Assembly: GCF_003259175.1 (NCBI RefSeq)
Contig: NZ_QGOK01000027.1
Span: forward strand, 1 to 64,000
Length of the DNA stretch: 64,000 nt
Reading direction: 5' to 3'
Origin: Marinomonas shanghaiensis
Lineage (GTDB): Bacteria; Pseudomonadota; Gammaproteobacteria; Pseudomonadales; Marinomonadaceae
Shown: one piece after another, positions 27,646-37,390 of the stretch
How the letters are laid out: each line of letters starts with the position of its first letter
Numbering within the stretch: the first letter of the stretch is position 1
Notes under the pieces: generated by a model
Database searches by the model: none
What the model was told of the DNA's origin: nothing
Seen by the model: only the letters and a program-made list of their open reading frames with translations
Made by a program: the position numbers and the translations under genes

Positions 27646-28560
27646 TTACTGTTTCAACTTGGGATCAAGGGCATCACGTAAGCCATCGCCCATGAGGTTA
27701 AACGCCAGTACTGTGATCAAAATCATCAAACCGGGGAAAGTTACCACCCACCACGCGCGTTGCACGAACTGCAAGGCATCGGCCAACATGGAGCCCCATT
27801 CTGGGGTCGGTGGTTGCGCGCCAAGGCCAAGAAAACCAAGGGCCGCCATATCAAGAATGGCGCTAGAGAAGCCTAACGTTGCTTGCACGATTAACGGCGC
27901 CAAACAGTTTGGCAAAATACAGATAAACATCAGGCGCAATGGCCCCGCGCCAATGACCTTAGAGGAGGTAACATAGTCACGAGACATTTCCGCCATGGTG
28001 GCGGCACGGGTTAAACGCACATAATGTGGTAGTGAGACAATGGAAATCGCCAACGCCGCATTCACAATACTTGGCCCTAAAATCGCCACGATCGCAATTG
28101 CCAACAACAAGCTTGGCATCGCCAACATGATGTCGACAATACGCATAATCGCGGTGTCGATGATGCCTTTGAAATAGCCGGCAATCAGACCGAGTAAAAT
28201 CCCCATCACCAAAGAGGCCGTCACCGCGACGATGCCAACGGCAATTGAAAGGCGTGAACCATAAATCAAGCGAGATAAAATATCTCGGCCCACATCGTCA
28301 GTGCCTAGTACGTAAGACCAGTTGCCGCCTTCTAACCATGCTGGTGGCAACAACAGCGCATCGCGGTATTGATCAGAAGGGGAATGTGGGGCGACAAAAT
28401 TAGCAAATACCGCCATGAAACAAATAATTAAGATCACCACCAGGCCTGCGACAGCGCCTTTGTTACTGCTGAAATAATGCCAAAACTCTTGCAAGGGGGT
28501 CATGGGGGCTGGCGCGGTTAATGGGATGTCTGTCGTGGACGTTTTAGTAGATGTCGTCAT
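27646..28560 (-). CDS. dppC: Dipeptide ABC transporter permease DppC
   Basis: 304 residues with a cytoplasmic N-terminus and six membrane helices. The OppC-type N-terminal domain is followed by [18 protein letters not shown] (periplasmic loop) and the EAA-like loop near the C-terminal third ([20 protein letters not shown]). The ATG at 28560 is preceded by AAGGAGG with a 7-base spacer, so the longer frame (from 28602) overlapping dppB was rejected. It forms the membrane channel with DppB. Confidence 0.93.
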   Translation of the reverse strand: MTTSTKTSTTDIPLTAPAPMTPLQEFWHYFSSNKGAVAGLVVILIICFMAVFANFVAPHSPSDQYRDALLLPPAWLEGGNWSYVLGTDDVGRDILSRLIYGSRLSIAVGIVAVTASLVMGILLGLIAGYFKGIIDTAIMRIVDIMLAMPSLLLAIAIVAILGPSIVNAALAISIVSLPHYVRLTRAATMAEMSRDYVTSSKVIGAGPLRLMFICILPNCLAPLIVQATLGFSSAILDMAALGFLGLGAQPPTPEWGSMLADALQFVQRAWWVVTFPGLMILITVLAFNLMGDGLRDALDPKLKQ

Positions 28561-28570
28561 AAACGCCTCC

Positions 28571-29581
28571 TTATCGGCTGTGTCGAATTCGTGGGTTAAC
28601 AATGCCGTAAGTGATATCTACCAAGAGATTCACGACAATGATGATACATGCGACGATCAAGATACCGCCTTGCACAACAGGGTAATCACGGCGCCCGATG
28701 GACTCGATTAGCCATTTGCCAATACCGGGCCAAGCAAAGACGGTTTCGGTCAGGATCGCTCCCGATAACAAAATACCGACCTGCAAACCAATCACGGTAA
28801 TAACAGGAATCAAGGCATTACGTAACGCATGAATGACGATGACTCGCCAAGGCGCAATGCCTTTGGCGCGGGCGGTACGAATGTAATCTTCGCTTAATAC
28901 TTCCAGCATAGAAGAGCGTGTCATACGGGCAATCACCGCCATAGGAATCGTACCGAGAACAATACTGGGTAAAATCAAATGTGCGACAGCGGAAGAAAAG
29001 GCACCCGCTTCGTCCGATAAAAGGGAGTCAATCAACATAAACCCCGTTACATCCTCAATCCAGTAGACGACATCGATTCGCCCTGACACTGGCGTCCAAC
29101 CCAGATTGACGGAAAAGACCAACATCAGTAACAGCGCCCACCAGAATATGGGCATGGAATACCCAGTGAGCGAAAAGGTCATCACCGAATGGTCTATTAC
29201 GGTTCCTCGTTTTACGGCGGCTAAAATGCCCGCTGGGAGGCCGATTAAAATTGCGAAGATGGCCGCACAAAGTGCTAATTCAATGGTGGCAGGGAAAAGA
29301 GTAAGGAATTCTTTCATTACCGGTTCTCGCGTAATGAGGGAGTTGCCTAAATCCCCTTGTAGAACGCCTGTGACGTAATGGAAATACTGGACGTATAGTG
29401 GCTTGTCAAAGCCCAGTTGAGCACTCAGCTCGGCATGGCGTTCTGCGCTCACACCACGTTCACCCGCCATCACTTCGATTGGATCGCCGGGAATTAAACG
29501 AATAAGGGTAAAGGTCAGCAAGGTGATTCCGATAAAGGTCGGAATAACGAGGCTTAAACGACGGAAAATAAATTGGAACAT
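28571..29581 (-). CDS. dppB: Dipeptide ABC transporter permease DppB
   Basis: 336 residues with six membrane helices. The family N-terminus (LLTFTLIRLIPGDPIEVMAG) and EAA loop (SEDYIRTARAKGIAPWRVIV) are clear. It is separated from dppA by 120 bases holding a large hairpin and from dppC by 10 bases. It pairs with DppC to form the transmembrane pathway. Confidence 0.94.
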   Translation of the reverse strand: MFQFIFRRLSLVIPTFIGITLLTFTLIRLIPGDPIEVMAGERGVSAERHAELSAQLGFDKPLYVQYFHYVTGVLQGDLGNSLITREPVMKEFLTLFPATIELALCAAIFAILIGLPAGILAAVKRGTVIDHSVMTFSLTGYSMPIFWWALLLMLVFSVNLGWTPVSGRIDVVYWIEDVTGFMLIDSLLSDEAGAFSSAVAHLILPSIVLGTIPMAVIARMTRSSMLEVLSEDYIRTARAKGIAPWRVIVIHALRNALIPVITVIGLQVGILLSGAILTETVFAWPGIGKWLIESIGRRDYPVVQGGILIVACIIIVVNLLVDITYGIVNPRIRHSR

Positions 29582-29633
29582 AAAGGACGGGCTCTCTTGA
29601 GATATTAGATGATCGAGCGTTGAGCTCGGTCAG

Positions 29634-29671
29634 CAAAGTACTTACTCACGTCCCAGCGAGTAAGTACTTTG
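29634..29671 (-). other. Intercistronic hairpin between dppA and dppB
   Basis: A perfect 14-base-pair inverted repeat: CAAAGTACTTACTC (29634-29647) and GAGTAAGTACTTTG (29658-29671) with a 10-base loop, 30 bases past the dppA stop. No T-run follows on the minus strand. It matches the role of stabilising or partially terminating hairpins that raise the level of the binding-protein message relative to the membrane components. Confidence 0.75.
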
Positions 29672-29701
29672 TTGTCCAAAGGACATATTTCTAAACGTTG
29701 A

Positions 29702-31294
29702 TTACTTGCTAACGTTGTAGAAGTAGTGACCGCCAAGTGGGTCAATTTTGTAGCCTTTCACTTCTTTACGAATTGGCTCGTAAACCACTGAGTGAGCAAC
29801 GGTGATCCAAGGCGCTTCGCGCTTGAAAACAACTTGAGCTTCTTCGTACTCTTTCGTACGTTCTGCTTTATCAGAGGTTTGCTTGGCTTTTAACAGCAAG
29901 TTGTTGAACTCTTCGTTACACCATTGTGCACGGTTTGCGCCACCAACAGCATCACAGCCTAACAAAACATATAGGAAGTTATCTGGGTCACCATTATCAC
30001 CAGTCCAACCTAGCAACACGGTATCGTGTTCACCATTTTTGGAACGGTTTAAGTACTCACCCCATTCGTAAGACACGATTTCTGCTTTCACACCGATTTT
30101 AGACCAGTCTTCTTGCATGATTTCAGCCATACGACGCGCATTTGGGTTGTATGGACGTTGTACTGGCATCGCCCAGATGTTTGTCGAGAAACCATCAGGG
30201 TAACCCGCTTCCGCAAGCAATTTTTTCGCTTTTACTGGATCATATGGGTAATCCACAACGTTGTTGTTGTAAGACCACATAGTCGGTGGAATAGGGTTTT
30301 TAGCCGATTTACCCGCACCTTGGAATACCGCATCAATGATTGCGCTCTTATCTGTGGCCAAGCTTAATGCTTGACGAACACGAACATCAGTGAAAGGTTC
30401 TTTTTGTGTGTTAAAGGCCAAGTAACCAACGTTCAAGCCTTCTTGGCTCATTAAGTTGATATTTGGATCCGCTTCCATCTGTTTAAGATCAGCTGGGTTT
30501 GGATAGGGCATGACATCACATTCACCCGCTTTCAATTTTGCGTAGCGAACGGAAGCGTCTGGCGTGATAGAGAAAACAAGACGATCGATTTGCGCTTTGC
30601 CTTTCCAGTAGTCTTCAAACGCGGTGTAGCGAATCAAAGAGTCTTTTTGATACTGAACTTTTTGGAAAGGACCGGTAGCAACGGGATCAATATCTAGCTT
30701 CTCAGGGGTGCCCTTTTTCATATAAAAATCGGCTTGTTCTTTAGAGAAGATAGACGCAAAGTCCATGGCAAGGTTGGCAATAAATGGTGCTTCTGGTTTC
30801 GTCAAAATGAACTTAACCGTGTAGTCGTCAACCTTTACCATTTCTTTGATCAGGGTATCCATGCCCATACCAGTGAAGTACTCATATGAGCCACCAGAAA
30901 CAGCATGGTACGGGTTGTCTTTGTTGCCTTGACGATCAAACGTAAAAATAACATCGTCGGCATTAAAATCGCGTGTTGGTGTAAAATCTTTTGACGTGTG
31001 GAACTTAACGCCTTTGCGTAGATGGAAAGTGTACTCAAGACCATCGCTTGATACTTCGTAACTTTCTGCTAGACCAGGTTCTGTTTCTGTCGTACCCAGT
31101 TTGAATTCGACTAAGCGGTTGAACATGTTTTTTGATGTTGCGTCAAAAGTGGTACCAGCGGTATAGAATGCTGGGTTAAAGCCCTCTGGGCTGCCTTCTG
31201 AGCAATAAACCAATGTGGTTGCAGCGTGAGCAGATGTGCTGATTGCTCCAGCGGCCATAAGTGCGAGCGTTATTTTTGCTAGCCCTGTTTTCAT
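29702..31294 (-). CDS. dppA: Periplasmic dipeptide-binding protein
   Basis: 530 residues of SBP family 5 with a Sec signal peptide (cleavage near AHA-ATTL, residue ~24). It is very close to E. coli DppA in several blocks: VYCSEGSPEGFNP, NPYHAVSGGSYEYF, AMDFASI, ITPDASVRYAKL, AMPVQRPYNPNARRMAE and WTGDNGDPDNF. It binds dipeptides (and in E. coli heme) in the periplasm and delivers them to DppBCDF. The ATG at 31294 with GGAGA six bases upstream is preferred to a GTG two codons earlier. The leader contains a terminator-like hairpin. Confidence 0.95.
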   Translation of the reverse strand: MKTGLAKITLALMAAGAISTSAHAATTLVYCSEGSPEGFNPAFYTAGTTFDATSKNMFNRLVEFKLGTTETEPGLAESYEVSSDGLEYTFHLRKGVKFHTSKDFTPTRDFNADDVIFTFDRQGNKDNPYHAVSGGSYEYFTGMGMDTLIKEMVKVDDYTVKFILTKPEAPFIANLAMDFASIFSKEQADFYMKKGTPEKLDIDPVATGPFQKVQYQKDSLIRYTAFEDYWKGKAQIDRLVFSITPDASVRYAKLKAGECDVMPYPNPADLKQMEADPNINLMSQEGLNVGYLAFNTQKEPFTDVRVRQALSLATDKSAIIDAVFQGAGKSAKNPIPPTMWSYNNNVVDYPYDPVKAKKLLAEAGYPDGFSTNIWAMPVQRPYNPNARRMAEIMQEDWSKIGVKAEIVSYEWGEYLNRSKNGEHDTVLLGWTGDNGDPDNFLYVLLGCDAVGGANRAQWCNEEFNNLLLKAKQTSDKAERTKEYEEAQVVFKREAPWITVAHSVVYEPIRKEVKGYKIDPLGGHYFYNVSK

Positions 31295-31423
31295 TGTCAC
31301 TCTCCATTAACATAATTATTTTCGTGCTGTGCACGTGGGAAGTCGAATCAAGGTGTTCGTTACTTTTGTGATTTTTTGAGGGGTTTAAAGCGGCTTTTAG
31401 CGTAGCGACTGTGACCGTTTTTT

Positions 31424-31463
31424 AAAAACAAACCCCATCCAAACTCCTAGTTCGAATGGGGTT
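31424..31463 (-). terminator. Terminator-like hairpin in the dppA leader
   Basis: On the minus strand AACCCCAT (31463-31456) pairs with ATGGGGTT (31438-31431), with an inner AACT/AGTT stem; TGTTTTTA follows. It is 137 bases upstream of dppA and over 300 bases downstream of the previous gene's end. It is either an attenuator in the dppA leader or the terminator of an unannotated small RNA. Confidence 0.6.
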
Positions 31464-31777
31464 GTTCTGCCTCGTCCCTGAGCCCCCTTTAGCCATAAGC
31501 AATGCATCCGAATAAACAGACGCATTAAAAACAGCGTCCATGAAGATTACTCAAGCCAATTTAAATAACCAATTGAAATAACGATATGGCCTATACGTGT
31601 AATGAATACAGAATCCTAATAAAGGTGTGTAAGCCTTGAAAACAAAGGGTTTTTAGGGAAATAGCCAAGTAAGGAATAGGGAAGAAAAAGGATTATTTTT
31701 TTTAAAAAATAGGCAAAAAGTTGAAAAAAGAGAAACCGAAAGAGGATCTTTAACCAGACATTAAACTTATATAAAGA
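31464..31777 (-). other. Gap between the garR-type gene and dppA: possible small RNA or long leader
   Basis: About 310 bases with no reading frame of note, AT-rich, bounded on the minus strand by a hairpin terminator upstream (31778-31811) and a terminator-like hairpin downstream (31424-31463). That boundary pattern is what an independent small RNA or an attenuated dppA leader would show. I see no recognisable promoter or known RNA family in it. Confidence 0.3.
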
Positions 31778-31811
31778 CAGTTTAATGCTTCCTCAGAGAA
31801 GCACTAAACTG
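31778..31811 (-). terminator. Terminator of the 3-hydroxyisobutyrate-dehydrogenase-type gene
   Basis: A 13-base-pair stem with one mismatch: CAGTTTA.TGCTTC (31778-31791) against GAAGCA.TAAACTG (31798-31811). On the minus strand it is followed by TCTTTATAT, 17 bases past the stop codon of the gene ending at 31828. Confidence 0.65.
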
Positions 31812-31827
31812 CACATAACATGAGAAA

Positions 31828-32697
31828 TTAGGCTTTTTTATCGAGCGCCTTTATTAAAACAGAAGTGTCTTGACGACCACGGCCTTCAGCGATCAGTGCT
31901 TGATAATCTTGATCAACGGCTTGGGTTAACGGAATTTTGATGCCCATTTTTTCGGCTTGGGCAAGACACAGACCTAAATCTTTATGCATCCATTCAATCG
32001 CGAAACCAAAATCAAACTCATTTTTTGCCATGGTTACGCCGCGATTTTCTAATTGCCAAGAGCCCGCCGCGCCATGCTTTAAAGTATCAACTAGGGTTGC
32101 TACGTCTAAGCCCGCTGTTTGCGCAAAGCGTATGCCTTCTGATAGACCCGATAGTACACCAGCAATCAGGATTTGGTTGACCATTTTGGCGATCTGACCG
32201 TTACCGACAGGCCCCATAAGTCGAGTGGCTTTGGCGTAACAATCGAGTACAGACTGCGCTCTTTCAAGGTCGCTGTTTGTGCCGCCTATCATCACGGTTA
32301 ATACACCGTTCACAGCACCAGCTTGCCCTCCAGAAACGGGAGCATCCATGAAATGAAAGCCACGTTCTTGAGCGGCTTGATAAAGCTCTTTTGCCACTTC
32401 TGCAGAGGCTGTGGTGTGATCAATAAAAAGCGTGCCGGTTTTCGCTTGTTGGAAGGCGCCATCAGGGCCTAAATAAACCGCGCGTAAGTCGTCGTCATTC
32501 CCTACACAGGTCAGCACTATGTCAGCGTCTTGTGCAGCAAGAGCGGGTGTAGTGGCAAAGACCCCCGCGTATTCTTTACACCATTGTTGGGCTTTTGACG
32601 TGGAGCGATTAAACACCACAACGTCATGGCCGGCTTTGCTCAAATGACCTGCCATTGGATAACCCATTGTGCCGAGTCCGATGAAGCTTACTTTCAT
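31828..32697 (-). CDS. 3-hydroxyisobutyrate dehydrogenase-family reductase
   Basis: 289 residues. The N-terminal Rossmann motif GLGTMGYPMAGHL is at residues 7-19, the substrate-binding motif DAPVSGGQAGAVNG near residue 118, and catalytic Lys in GNGQIAKMVNQ near residue 170. The fold and motifs are those of beta-hydroxyacid dehydrogenases such as tartronate semialdehyde reductase (GarR/GlxR) and MmsB. The exact substrate cannot be fixed from sequence: there is no glyoxylate or valine pathway gene beside it. The start has AAGGAGAAAGC upstream. Confidence 0.85.
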   Translation of the reverse strand: MKVSFIGLGTMGYPMAGHLSKAGHDVVVFNRSTSKAQQWCKEYAGVFATTPALAAQDADIVLTCVGNDDDLRAVYLGPDGAFQQAKTGTLFIDHTTASAEVAKELYQAAQERGFHFMDAPVSGGQAGAVNGVLTVMIGGTNSDLERAQSVLDCYAKATRLMGPVGNGQIAKMVNQILIAGVLSGLSEGIRFAQTAGLDVATLVDTLKHGAAGSWQLENRGVTMAKNEFDFGFAIEWMHKDLGLCLAQAEKMGIKIPLTQAVDQDYQALIAEGRGRQDTSVLIKALDKKA

Positions 32698-33155
32698 TGC
32701 TTTCTCCTTACTGCATGTGTTGAGAGACGGATTTGGTAAACCAACTGAATCACTAGATCATACGGGTTTGTTGAGGAATTACGAGGTACAAAAAACAGAG
32801 AAAGTAAGCATACAGAAGCGGAATATCGTGACAGCGCAAGGATGTTAAACATTTTTTGCTTCGATCAGGACGAATGGTATTGCTTGAATATTCTGTGGAT
32901 AACTTTGTGCAAGAAAATGAAAACGAGAGATTATTTCATGAAAAATACGATATCGATCAATAATCGAGCATATTTTATACACTTTACATATTTTCCTTTT
33001 GTAATCTAAGCGTTCACCCCTTTTGTCAATGTCTGAAAGGCGCAAAAACCAAAATACGCCTTTTGATGAACCAGCTAGGAAAAGATGCGGCTGTTTATTG
33101 CTCTATTTTCGTACAAAGATAGAGCAATAAAATACCATATAGAACAAGGTTATAA
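32698..33155. other. Gene-free AT-rich gap
   Basis: 458 bases between two minus-strand genes with no supported coding frame. It holds two inverted repeats: AAAGGCG (33036-33042) with CGCCTTT (33057-33063), and a perfect 13-base-pair hairpin TTTATTGCTCTAT (33094-33106) with ATAGAGCAATAAA (33119-33131). The latter is 25 bases past the SGNH hydrolase stop and probably marks that transcript's end, although no T-run follows. The rest should include the promoter of the reductase gene. Confidence 0.5.
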
Positions 33156-33776
33156 CTATATTTTATCCTTGATTAGGGCATGGATGGCTTGGGCTAGTTG
33201 TTCATTCGCTTGAGCATCTAAATGTATGCCATCGACTAAGCTGGGTTGTAAAACGCCAGCGGCGTTCAGAAAAATACATTTGTTGTGAACCGCAATATCT
33301 TGATAGTAATGGTGAAAAAGTTGAGATTTTTCAACGGCACCGTCAAAACTTTCAGCCATGGCGCCCGTTGGGGATAAAATATTTGGTGGTGCGATGACCA
33401 TAAGCGCGGGATTGAGAAAACCATGATTGTTGGGCATTCTTGACTTTTCGATCAATTTTTCAACGCCTTTGGCGGCTTCATAAGCCCCAACATGGAAATG
33501 TCGCTTTAAATCGTTTGTGCCTAACATGATAATTAAAATGTCGACAGGACCAAAGGTTTCTAAAGCCGCCTGCAAGTAGGTCAAGCCATTTCGACCCTCC
33601 AAAAAAGGATCATTCCAAATCGTGGTACGGCCCGGTAGGCCAAAATTGATAACCTGATGATGCTTTCCTAAACGCTCATTCAGTATGGTTGGCCAGCGTA
33701 AGTGTTTTGGGTAACGTCCGCCATTTGGCACACTGCCCCAGGTGAGAGAATCGCCATAACATAGGATGGTCGCCAT
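33156..33776 (-). CDS. SGNH/GDSL-type hydrolase
   Basis: 206 residues from the ATG at 33776, which has AAGGAG six bases upstream; longer starts would add a non-conserved extension. Block I is CYGDSLTWG (nucleophile Ser in GDS at residue ~10), block III is GTNDLK (Asn of the oxyanion hole) and block V is DGIHLD with the Asp-x-x-His pair. Related proteins are arylesterases and small-ester lipases. There is no signal peptide, so it is cytoplasmic. It is divergent from an aldehyde dehydrogenase gene, 130 bases apart. Confidence 0.85.
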   Translation of the reverse strand: MATILCYGDSLTWGSVPNGGRYPKHLRWPTILNERLGKHHQVINFGLPGRTTIWNDPFLEGRNGLTYLQAALETFGPVDILIIMLGTNDLKRHFHVGAYEAAKGVEKLIEKSRMPNNHGFLNPALMVIAPPNILSPTGAMAESFDGAVEKSQLFHHYYQDIAVHNKCIFLNAAGVLQPSLVDGIHLDAQANEQLAQAIHALIKDKI

Positions 33777-33906
33777 CATTTGCTCCTTAGCATGTGTTTG
33801 CCAGTAAAAAGTCTGTTTCACATTAATTAGTGTAGCTAATTTGGTAAGAGTTAGAGTAAAAACGTTTCTGGGTAGCAAACAATGCATGACTATTTAAGGG
33901 GGCAAA

Positions 33907-35331
33907 ATGGCAGTTGGACTTTCTTATCATGACGATGAAATGCGAGCGGCGTTTACACGACTGAAAGACATCGCCCAGCGGACACCTTTTCCTACGGCAA
34001 CTGAACGCTTGCAGTGTCTCAAGCGTTTGGAAATGACGCTATTGCGCTCTGAACCCGCGTTATTAAGAGCGTTACAGCACGACTTTGGACACCGAGCCCC
34101 CGAAGAGTCTCGTTTATTAGAGTTGATACCTGTATTGGGTGAATTAAAACACGCCAAACGGCATTTGAAAAAATGGATGCGATCGTCAAAACGTCGTTTA
34201 CACATTAGCGCCTTACCTGCGCATGCAAAAGTGGTGTATCAACCCAAAGGGGTTATTGGGGTGATTTCACCTTGGAACTATCCAGTTTTACTTTGTCTTG
34301 GGCCACTAATAGGCGCCTTGGCAGCGGGTAATCGAGTGATGTTGAAGGTGTCAGAGTTTTGTCCGCAAACCAATCGCGTATTACGTGAGATATTAGACCG
34401 TTCGTTAGGGGAGAATTGGCTAGAACTGGTAGAAGGCGAAGCGGAAATAGCCAATGGGTTTAGTCAGTTACCATTTGACCATTTGTTATTTACGGGATCC
34501 ACCGCCGTTGGTCGCATAGTGATGCGCAATGCCGCCGAAAATTTAACGCCTGTGACGCTTGAGTTAGGAGGGAAGTCGCCATTGCTGGTGGCGCCATCTG
34601 CTGATTTGAGTGACACGGCAAAAAAACTGGTGTTTGGTAAGTTGTTAAATGCTGGTCAAACCTGTGTGGCGCCTGATTATGTGTTTTGTCATCGCGAACA
34701 AAAGCAGGGCTTGATTGAACATATCAAAGACGAGCTGGCCCAATATTATCCTGAGGGTGTGCTGAGCTCAGATTACACCAGTTTGATTAACTCTCGCCAG
34801 CTTGAGCGCCTACAAGGGTATTTAAACGACGCCATTGCGGCGGGCGTCGACTGTGAGAATCTCATGCCGCAGGGACCAGCGCAAAGTGAGGGCAAATTGG
34901 CCTTGCACGTTTTACATCAACCAAAGGATGACCTGCGAGTCATGCAAGATGAGCTCTTTGGGCCCTTGCTGCCGATTCTACTTTACGATGATATGGAAGA
35001 GGCATTGTCTTATATTCGCCAGCGTCCAAGGCCTTTAGCCCTGTATTTATTTACCCAACAAACGCAAGATCAACGACTCTGCGAAGAAAGCATTACCAGC
35101 GGCAGTTTAGTGATTAACCACACACTTATTCAGGTCGCGCAAGCGGATCTGCCATTTGGTGGTATCGGTCATTCCGGCATGGGGGCGTATCACGCTGAGG
35201 AAGGCTTTAAAACCTTCTCTCATGGCAAGTCGGTATTGCATAAACGCGGGTTTAATATGCTGGCCTTGCTTCGTCCGCCTTATCGTCGCCCCATTCATCG
35301 TATGGTGGCTAAGCTCTGGCGTTTTTTGTAA
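33907..35331 (+). CDS. Coniferyl-aldehyde dehydrogenase-type enzyme
   Basis: 474 residues, shorter than typical 490-500 aldehyde dehydrogenases and like the coniferyl-aldehyde/class 3 group. The catalytic base is Glu219 in TLELGGKSP and the nucleophile is Cys253 in NAGQTC. PWNYP (about 122-126) and FTGSTAVG (195-202) bind NAD(P). Predicted reaction: oxidation of coniferyl or other aromatic or long-chain aldehydes to acids. The C-terminal basic segment (about residues 450-474) may be membrane-associating. The start ATG follows GGGGG. It is convergent with a chemoreceptor gene through a shared terminator. Confidence 0.85.
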   Translation: MAVGLSYHDDEMRAAFTRLKDIAQRTPFPTATERLQCLKRLEMTLLRSEPALLRALQHDFGHRAPEESRLLELIPVLGELKHAKRHLKKWMRSSKRRLHISALPAHAKVVYQPKGVIGVISPWNYPVLLCLGPLIGALAAGNRVMLKVSEFCPQTNRVLREILDRSLGENWLELVEGEAEIANGFSQLPFDHLLFTGSTAVGRIVMRNAAENLTPVTLELGGKSPLLVAPSADLSDTAKKLVFGKLLNAGQTCVAPDYVFCHREQKQGLIEHIKDELAQYYPEGVLSSDYTSLINSRQLERLQGYLNDAIAAGVDCENLMPQGPAQSEGKLALHVLHQPKDDLRVMQDELFGPLLPILLYDDMEEALSYIRQRPRPLALYLFTQQTQDQRLCEESITSGSLVINHTLIQVAQADLPFGGIGHSGMGAYHAEEGFKTFSHGKSVLHKRGFNMLALLRPPYRRPIHRMVAKLWRFL

Positions 35332-35350
35332 GCCGCTTTTTTAAAGGCAT

Positions 35351-35387
35351 AAAAAAACCATGACGATGGGTCAATCATCATGGCTTT
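35351..35387. terminator. Bidirectional terminator
   Basis: An imperfect 10-base-pair stem, CCATGACGAT / ATCATCATGG, is flanked by AAAAAAA on the left and CTTTT on the right. It lies between the convergent aldehyde dehydrogenase and chemoreceptor genes and is stronger on the minus strand, where seven Ts follow. Confidence 0.75.
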
Positions 35388-35404
35388 TAGGGTGGACGAA
35401 TGGC

Positions 35405-37390
35405 CTATTTTAACGCATTTAAACGTTTGGCGATGGCGTCGATTTCTTGACTCATACGGCTAAGCTGGCTGGAGTCGCTCGCATTGCTGCCAGTAAGCTC
35501 CTGCAAACGCGACACAAACATGCTGAGATCCTGTGACACTTTTTGTTGTTCGCCTGCCGCAACAGAGATTTGCGTTGCTTGATCGGTAATTTGCGAGAAC
35601 GCATCGACGACCTGTTGTAAGTGGGCCGCGGTGGATTCTGCCGTTGCTACCGCTCGTTCGGTTTCGCTGTGTCCTAGCTCCATGGAACTCACGGATTCTT
35701 TTGATGCGACTTGTAAGCGTCCTAATACCTGCTCGATTTCTACGGCAGAGCTTTCACTTTTTGCCGCAAGGTTACGCACTTCATCGGCGACCACCGCAAA
35801 GCCTCGACCGGTTTCCCCCGCTCGTGCGGCTTCTATGGCCGCATTGAGTGCCAACAAGTTAGTTTGTTCCGCGATGTCACGAATGACGCTTAGCATACCG
35901 TTTGCCCGACGGCTGTCTTCGTCTAATTGCAGAATGTTGGTTTGTGCTTGCGTCATGGCATGGGTTAGAGAGCGCATGGTGTCTATGACAACATTCATTT
36001 CTTTACCACTGCTGCGCACATCTTTGTGTATACGTTCAACGGTTTCTTTGGTCTCGTTGGCGTACATCGCCACATCGTGAGAAGTGGCTCCAAGCTCTTC
36101 TGTCGCGGCAGCTAGCGTGGTGTTTTCATCACTTAAGCTGTTGGCTTTATTAAGAAAATCATTGCTGAACTTACTGAGGCGCCCTGCATCCGCGACCAGA
36201 TTGGCTGATTCAGTATGGATTTGCTCTAATAACTTTTTCAATTTATCGCCGTAAGCATTCACGGCTAGGCGAAGATCCCCTAATTCATTCAATTTACCCA
36301 CGGTAAGAGCTTGAATGCTGCCGCCATCGGCCAGTTCTTGGATCTGCTTGGTCGTTTGAGTGATTTGCCCAAGTAAGCTACGGAAGAAGGACGCCGCAAT
36401 TAGGCTGACAATAATTAACAAGGCCCCAATGACGATCATTAGGAACAAGCCCATGCTTTCTGCAATTTCGGTCATGCGGGCTTTGGGCACAACCAAACCG
36501 ATCGTCCAGCCGGTTTGTGGGTGTTTAACCAGATCCACATACGCGGCACCGTCTAAAATTTCATCATGCTCAACTGTGATGGCTTGTTCAGCGGTGCCCA
36601 TTTTTACTAGAGCGGGCTTTAACCATGGAAGCTGGTTACCCAGTTCAGTGGCCGTTAACATGCTGCCATCGCTTTTTACCAAGTTGGCTTTGTCTTTCGG
36701 AAAGCTGAGAACTTGTCCTGTTTGATCAATGGCGAAGACATAACCTTGATTTTCGGCTCCATACAGTTCAAGCGCTTTGGTAATACCGTCTAACATCATG
36801 TCTACGGTGGTGACACCCGTGAAGGTATTGTTCTGTTTCATGGGAATGGTACAGGTCACCATAGGGATATTGGTAACAGGGTCTATGTAGGCTTCAGACC
36901 ACGCACAACGATTGACTGGCGAGGTTCTGCCAACGGTGTACCAACCTTCGTTGTGATAGCCCGATCCCGCAGGATCATTGTAATCGTCCAGATAACTCAT
37001 TTTAGAACCATCACGTCCCCAGAAGAAACTACGGCGCTCTGTTCCGGGCGTAAACGCAGAAGGCTCAGGCCAAATACCACCACCCGCGATACTTTTATCA
37101 TCGTGGTTATTAATAATGCTTGGAAAAACTTTTTTAAACAGTGCTTCGTCTTTAGGGAGTTCAGTGCTGGCTAATGCGAGGGTGCTGGTGAGTAATTGGA
37201 TTTTTTCTAACTTTGCGCTGAGTAATTCGCTCAGTGCTTTTTGGTTGACGGAAATTTGTCTTTGGCGTTCAGCGGTGAGGTCGGGTTTTACTTTCGTTTC
37301 TATTACTAGGTAAATACTGGCGAGAGCGAGTAACAATATGGCGATTAAACCGATATTAATTTGTTGTCGAATTCGAATGGGTGACGTCAT
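35405..37390 (-). CDS. Methyl-accepting chemotaxis protein with dCache sensor
   Basis: 661 residues. TM1 is at about residues 13-33, a periplasmic double-Cache domain spans about 35-305 ([14 protein letters not shown] and [15 protein letters not shown] mark the two lobes), TM2 at about 310-335, then HAMP and the signalling domain. The hairpin tip [31 protein letters not shown] is visible in two adjoining pieces near residue 510-540. dCache receptors commonly bind amino acids or related small ligands directly. RBS GAGGT precedes the ATG. Upstream lies a long palindrome. Confidence 0.92.
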   Translation of the reverse strand: MTSPIRIRQQINIGLIAILLLALASIYLVIETKVKPDLTAERQRQISVNQKALSELLSAKLEKIQLLTSTLALASTELPKDEALFKKVFPSIINNHDDKSIAGGGIWPEPSAFTPGTERRSFFWGRDGSKMSYLDDYNDPAGSGYHNEGWYTVGRTSPVNRCAWSEAYIDPVTNIPMVTCTIPMKQNNTFTGVTTVDMMLDGITKALELYGAENQGYVFAIDQTGQVLSFPKDKANLVKSDGSMLTATELGNQLPWLKPALVKMGTAEQAITVEHDEILDGAAYVDLVKHPQTGWTIGLVVPKARMTEIAESMGLFLMIVIGALLIIVSLIAASFFRSLLGQITQTTKQIQELADGGSIQALTVGKLNELGDLRLAVNAYGDKLKKLLEQIHTESANLVADAGRLSKFSNDFLNKANSLSDENTTLAAATEELGATSHDVAMYANETKETVERIHKDVRSSGKEMNVVIDTMRSLTHAMTQAQTNILQLDEDSRRANGMLSVIRDIAEQTNLLALNAAIEAARAGETGRGFAVVADEVRNLAAKSESSAVEIEQVLGRLQVASKESVSSMELGHSETERAVATAESTAAHLQQVVDAFSQITDQATQISVAAGEQQKVSQDLSMFVSRLQELTGSNASDSSQLSRMSQEIDAIAKRLNALK

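Noticed and set aside
32845-33045. A 66-residue minus-strand frame in the gap after the reductase gene
   Set aside because: AT-rich, no ribosome binding site, composition unlike a protein.
35631-36080. Open frames antisense to the chemoreceptor signalling domain (also 56441-56923 and 59451-59738)
   Set aside because: Conserved methyl-accepting domain sequence generates long antisense frames; all three occur at the same place in the domain, which shows they are shadows.
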